Of a stretch of 10,576 bases of DNA, positions 8,201 to 10,576 are shown in pieces (the first letter of the stretch is position 1; every line of letters starts with the position of its first letter). This DNA comes from Desulfurococcales archaeon (GTDB taxonomy: Archaea > Thermoproteota > Thermoprotei_A > Sulfolobales > Desulfurococcaceae). The stretch covers positions 1 through 10,576 of the forward strand of contig JALVHX010000142.1 in the NCBI GenBank assembly GCA_027028805.1, given 5' to 3'. The translations under genes were made by a program, and so were the position numbers. The notes beneath the pieces were generated by a model. It had not been told where the DNA came from, made no database searches, and saw nothing but the letters and a program-made list of their open reading frames with translations.

Positions 8201-10576
8201 TGGATGCCTCGCCGGAAGAATTAGTAGTTGCCTCGCCGACGAGGCGGCTGGTATCGTTAACCGGGAAATACTCGTAGAACTCTATGGTCTCGCCTCCAAC
8301 AGGCGTGCCGTCGACGCGGAGCAGTGTCGCCGTCAACGTGAACGTCTCGTTATCATATACATCCGTGTCGCTGGCTACAAGGCTCAGATTCGTCATAGGC
8401 CTCACATACACGGTGGCGTTAACAGGGCCCTCGACGAGGGTTGAGCTGGACAAGGCATCGCTCGACGCGAACGCCACCACAACCGTGTAGTTTCCTGGCG
8501 GGCTCCCCGCGGGAAGCGGTATGGTGCCGTTAAACTCCGCCACGTCGCCTGAGAGGCCACGGGACTCGTCCACGAGAAGCGTCCCATCAGGCCCGTAGAC
8601 GAGCACATGGATATATGGCGCGAGCGTGGTCGGGGAGGCCCCCTGCGCCCACAGATTGATCGCGTGGCTTGCCGCGTCATAGGAGGCCGATACATTGATC
8701 CCCAACGCTATATCTATGTCCGCGGCCGATGCATCGGCCCTGCTCCTCTTAACAACCAGGATCAACGGGTACCCGTCGCCGGGCGGCTGATAGCTGAGAG
8801 TCTTAACAGAGTATCCGCCGCCCGTCTCGCTCCGCGCCAAGAGAACAGGGTCGCCGTTGTATCCCGAGACACCATAAATGTATAGCGTATAGTCGGCCGC
8901 CGACAGATCATCACTGGCTATATCTATCCTAGCAACATATTTCGTGGAAAGCTCCTCGGAGCCATATACAACCCTATACGTCTTCGATAAAAACATATAG
9001 CTCCAAGCCGCCGGCGCGAACACGTTTGACGGCGAAACATCATATATCGATGAAACACCATAGAGCGGGCCCTGGGAAAAGCTCGCCGAACCCCTCACCA
9101 CAACCAGGCCGCCGTAATGAATAATAGAGTCTGCCAGGGACTCGGCCGCCCTCACCGCGGCGTATGCATCGACGAGCCCCATTCCCTCATGTACATCCTT
9201 GACGCCATAATCTAGTGTGGGGCTGTTCGCGTGATCGTTTTCGCGGAGCAGTGGATAGGTCTCAACCGCGGTCGCCATAAGAATAGACTTCGTGATATTA
9301 ACCCACAACGCATTATTCTCCCACACACCCCTGTCACGGAACACCTGTATCACTAGCGCGGCCACGCCTGATATGTATGGTGTTGCGAAGCTTGTTCCCT
9401 GTGCTGTCTGTAGGTCTCCGCTTGTTATCTCTAGCCTGTCTCCTGTCTCGAAGACTATTTCCCCGTCCCCCTCGCTGTCCTTCATCGTCATCGAGCCATA
9501 ATAGCTTCCCCCGGGAGCCGCTATGTCTGGCTTGATGGTTGAGCCGTCGCTGGCCGATACTCCTCCCTCACTACTATAACTCGTTATATTCCCTATGGAT
9601 CCCGTGGCGGCTACCGTCAAAACCTCCGGGTAGGCGGCGGGATAAGTATTACCGGCATTATTAGCTCCAGCACCATCATTGCCGGCCGCGACAACGGAGA
9701 GAACACCATAGCTGACAGCGTTATGGATAGCCTCGTGTAGCGCGGGGTCATCACTGGAGCCGCCGAAGCTCATGCTCGCTATGTTGACGTCGTTGTCGGG
9801 GTCATCGTCGCTGTTCCATCCCGCGATCGTGTCGAGGGCTTGTACCACATACGTGTTATATATGCCGCCGCTATCACCGACCTTGAACACCACGAGCCCG
9901 GCCTCGGGTGCGACGCCGGCGTCAAGCCAGTAGCCGTCGTCGCTGAGCAGTGGTATGCGGCCTAGACCAGCTACCTCGGCTGTATAGCCCTCGGCGGCGC
10001 TCGTGAACCTGACCCATATATAGTATAGTCCTTTTGGTGGGTTTGATAGTGGGCTGGGGAGTGTTAGGTTTGCCAGGTAGTAGCCGTTGCTGAGCTCTAC
10101 ATAGCTTATATCGAGGGCCCAGTAGCTGTCGTAGCCGGAGAAATCAGGTTTCGCGGCGTACCCGGGATAGTGTACGAGATAAGCGGAGTCTATATAGCCA
10201 GTGACGCCCTGGGCCGCCGAGTCGTAGAGTACGACCATGCCGTATATGTCTAGGCTCGACGCATCCCCTGACACGATAAACGGGCCCGTTATATAGTAGC
10301 CTGTCGACGAGACAGATGTTATTATGTTCAAATACGTTGTTAGTATTGTGTTTGTTGTTTCGCTGTATTGTGGGTTTGGTGTTGTGTTTCCTGCTATTGT
10401 GTAGCTTACCATTGTTCCGTGTCCTACCTCGTCGTATGGCTGGGTTTGGCCGTTGACTAGGTCGTGGAACTCGACCCTGCTGTTATTGAAGCCCCTCGTG
10501 CTGAGATCAATACCCGTATCCAATACAGCAACACGCACACCACGACCAGTATAACCAAGATCCCAAACCCAAGGCC
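5271..10576 (-). CDS. Giant membrane-anchored subtilisin-family (S8) protease with Ig-like repeats (5' end outside window)
   Basis: This is a predicted extracellular serine protease. Numbering is from the first full codon at 10574-10572; 1767 residues are visible. Reading is open to the window edge (PWVWDLGYTGRG precedes VRVAVLDTGID), so the GTG at 10538 is not the start, and signal and propeptide lie outside. The triad is Asp19 (VLDTGID), His52 (GHGTMV) and Ser395 (GTSFATP), with oxyanion Asn299 (AAGND). Between His52 and GVAPEAGLVVF sits a 155-residue insertion (63-217). An Asp-rich loop (256-262) may bind calcium. The catalytic domain ends near 480. A beta-rich, PPC-like region follows (about 485-727), then about ten Ig-like repeats (728-1730). 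The C-terminus has a Pro/Glu-rich spacer, a membrane helix (about 1749-1763) and RRRR at the end. There are roughly 50 Asn-X-Ser/Thr sites and no cysteine that I can find. It resembles large stalked crenarchaeal subtilases in architecture. Family is certain; substrate is unknown. Confidence 0.95.
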   Translation of the reverse strand, partial: PWVWDLGYTGRGVRVAVLDTGIDLSTRGFNNSRVEFHDLVNGQTQPYDEVGHGTMVSYTIAGNTTPNPQYSETTNTILTTYLNIITSVSSTGYYITGPFIVSGDASSLDIYGMVVLYDSAAQGVTGYIDSAYLVHYPGYAAKPDFSGYDSYWALDISYVELSNGYYLANLTLPSPLSNPPKGLYYIWVRFTSAAEGYTAEVAGLGRIPLLSDDGYWLDAGVAPEAGLVVFKVGDSGGIYNTYVVQALDTIAGWNSDDDPDNDVNIASMSFGGSSDDPALHEAIHNAVSYGVLSVVAAGNDGAGANNAGNTYPAAYPEVLTVAATGSIGNITSYSSEGGVSASDGSTIKPDIAAPGGSYYGSMTMKDSEGDGEIVFETGDRLEITSGDLQTAQGTSFATPYISGVAALVIQVFRDRGVWENNALWVNITKSILMATAVETYPLLRENDHANSPTLDYGVKDVHEGMGLVDAYAAVRAAESLADSIIHYGGLVVVRGSASFSQGPLYGVSSIYDVSPSNVFAPAAWSYMFLSKTYRVVYGSEELSTKYVARIDIASDDLSAADYTLYIYGVSGYNGDPVLLARSETGGGYSVKTLSYQPPGDGYPLILVVKRSRADASAADIDIALGINVSASYDAASHAINLWAQGASPTTLAPYIHVLVYGPDGTLLVDESRGLSGDVAEFNGTIPLPAGSPPGNYTVVVAFASSDALSSSTLVEGPVNATVYVRPMTNLSLVASDTDVYDNETFTLTATLLRVDGTPVGGETIEFYEYFPVNDTSRLVGEATTNSSGEASISINTRVGGIHIYYAVYPGSASYYGSASNNVSVNVTVRTLVEIAVSSSTAYTVEPVTITARLIRLNDTAPVENAYLAIYMSGDGGSTWILLLNETTNETGQVSITQVFLAAGTYVFKAVYGGDKTLHLAYNESQETSLVVERTPSTITASPNSTDLRVYDYVGFTIRLNYTLPSGSQPIGGAEVYLVLDNNDTVVDAAVTGPDGYAVLVYRFLRNGTYAFHVYYPGNETFEPYNTSSIAFTVKSLATTITLVSTPSSGIVGSEIAVEAVLRDERGRPIAGETVMLYRWSGSEWVYVAENTTGSDGGVVVKWSESAASTYTYKLVYMGRDYVYNASESQNFTVTVEAQGVELNLTASPTTQFAGENVTLTARLVSNGTPVEGETIVFQAKIDDTWETIGSAVTGPDGYAFINATRWVSGTVYYRAYYPGSTTYSEAYSGEIAVTYEPRPVSLSAEFPRDMDVYDIEVFNITLVDGLNGTPIRNAVVSVALYGPDALIFPGSTGGDGVAHIGVMVSTEGVYTVTFAYGGNATYQGVNAYYYDALTVHASTIINVTGPSTVYVGDVFTLTIHLVSETNRSIGGALLGVRIYNGSVLVDSFNVTTNSTGYASITYSFAGAASYVFSITYNGTEIYYGSSANYTVTANRRPVNVEELSPSTITAPPGSSVEIAIRVVDALTDSPVSGAEVRVYVDDVYVATIYTNSTGYAVYGYDVEEGSHTIRLLVTGRVGAYIVYEEYSSEFTVNGALYGTSIEAYTLPGRVAVGEPFAIVAVLTSGGVPVGGETIEFYIVSGGETLVGTAVTNASGVAVLSGLLLGEPGNYTYHIVYPGSATYQASDTYIVVEAKYTAFIQLNTSYVVIDDTSIMVTLRARLLVNGRPVSNATIYFYKKGSWILLGTNTTDADGVATYSYIEDLTRLTGTTLTYRADYPGNASTYSSTEIETLALPPELLPTPEPPITPLMLLASLAAAIYLAARRRR
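5274..5351 (-). other. C-terminal PEP / transmembrane / RRRR anchor of the protease
   Basis: The last 26 codons encode Pro-Glu-Pro, a short PITP spacer, about 15 hydrophobic residues and four consecutive Arg ending the protein. At minimum this is a stop-transfer C-terminal membrane anchor with the Arg cluster in the cytoplasm. The order also matches the three-part layout of exosortase/archaeosortase sorting signals, but no such enzyme is in this window. Confidence 0.6.
5385..8393 (-). repeat. About ten tandem Ig-like repeats in the protease stalk
   Basis: Units of 96-103 codons begin near 8393, 8090, 7778, 7472, 7163, 6866, 6566, 6275, 5975 and 5675 on the minus strand. Each has the pattern hydrophobic strand, 'V---V-LTA-L', 'G-PV-G-ETI-FY', 'T---G-A', then 'G-Y-Y---YPG---Y--S'. 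Protein identity between units is modest but some DNA is shared. For example, GCGTAGCCGGTGGAGTTCGT is identical at 6088-6107 and 6382-6401, 294 bases apart. Units 1 and 9 share PVGGETIEFY. Units 2, 6, 7 and 8 are the most diverged. They probably form a rigid glycosylated stalk lifting the protease domain from the membrane. Confidence 0.85.
9924..10388 (-). other. Insertion domain inside the protease catalytic domain
   Basis: These codons (residues about 63-217, numbering from 10574) lie between the catalytic His motif and the GVAPEAGL strand, a place where compact subtilisins have only a few tens of residues. The segment is Tyr-, Ser- and Gly-rich with alternating hydrophobic patterns (YLANLTLPSPLS, GLYYIWVRFTS), suggesting a beta-sandwich. 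It does not look like a standard PA domain. A role in substrate selection or in docking to the cell surface is inferred only. Confidence 0.55.

Noticed and set aside
5385..8393. Repeat array considered as CRISPR or other non-coding repeats
   Set aside because: The periodicity is about 300 bases, similarity is mainly at protein level, and the frame is open throughout, so these are coding domain repeats.
10536..10538. GTG as the protease start codon
   Set aside because: Reading is open upstream to the window edge and encodes PWVWDLGYTGRG, the normal subtilase lead-in to the Asp motif, so the real start lies outside the window.

Overview
The window looks like moderately GC-rich chromosome of a hyperthermophilic archaeon, most likely a crenarchaeon (Thermoproteota, Desulfurococcales-like). 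This placement is an inference. It rests on an archaeal-type PheT, a class III (type IV pilin-like) signal peptide, heavy AGG/AGA and ATA codon use, GGTG-type Shine-Dalgarno elements, A/T-rich TATA-like boxes and oligo-T terminators. I cannot name a species.

Layout. Positions 1-637 (minus) hold the N-terminal 212 residues of phenylalanyl-tRNA synthetase beta chain (pheT), cut by the window edge. Positions 732-1829 (minus) hold an RNA m5C methyltransferase of the NOL1/NOP2/Sun family, upstream of pheT in the same orientation. A short A/T-rich divergent promoter region (1830-1925) separates it from a plus-strand gene (1926-4160). That gene encodes a 744-residue surface protein with a pilin-like N-terminus, an internally duplicated galactose-binding-like beta-sandwich region and a tryptophan-rich C-terminal part that I do not recognise. 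Positions 4336-5190 (plus) encode an M55-family (DppA-type) metallo-aminopeptidase with a TTG start directly behind a hairpin. Positions 5271-10576 (minus, 5' end outside the window) encode a very large membrane-anchored subtilisin-family protease. It carries the S8 catalytic domain with a long insertion after the catalytic His, a beta-rich linker, about ten Ig-like repeats of about 100 residues, and a C-terminal Pro-rich/TM/RRRR anchor.

Working together. pheT and the methyltransferase are translation and RNA-modification housekeeping genes. The other three suggest a cell-surface and peptide-use neighbourhood: a possibly glycan-binding pilin-like protein, an extracellular protease on an Ig-like stalk, and a peptidase that could act on released peptides. 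They are not one operon, since the protease is convergent with the peptidase gene, so any functional link is only a hypothesis. I found no CRISPR array, tRNA, rRNA, transposase or phage gene.
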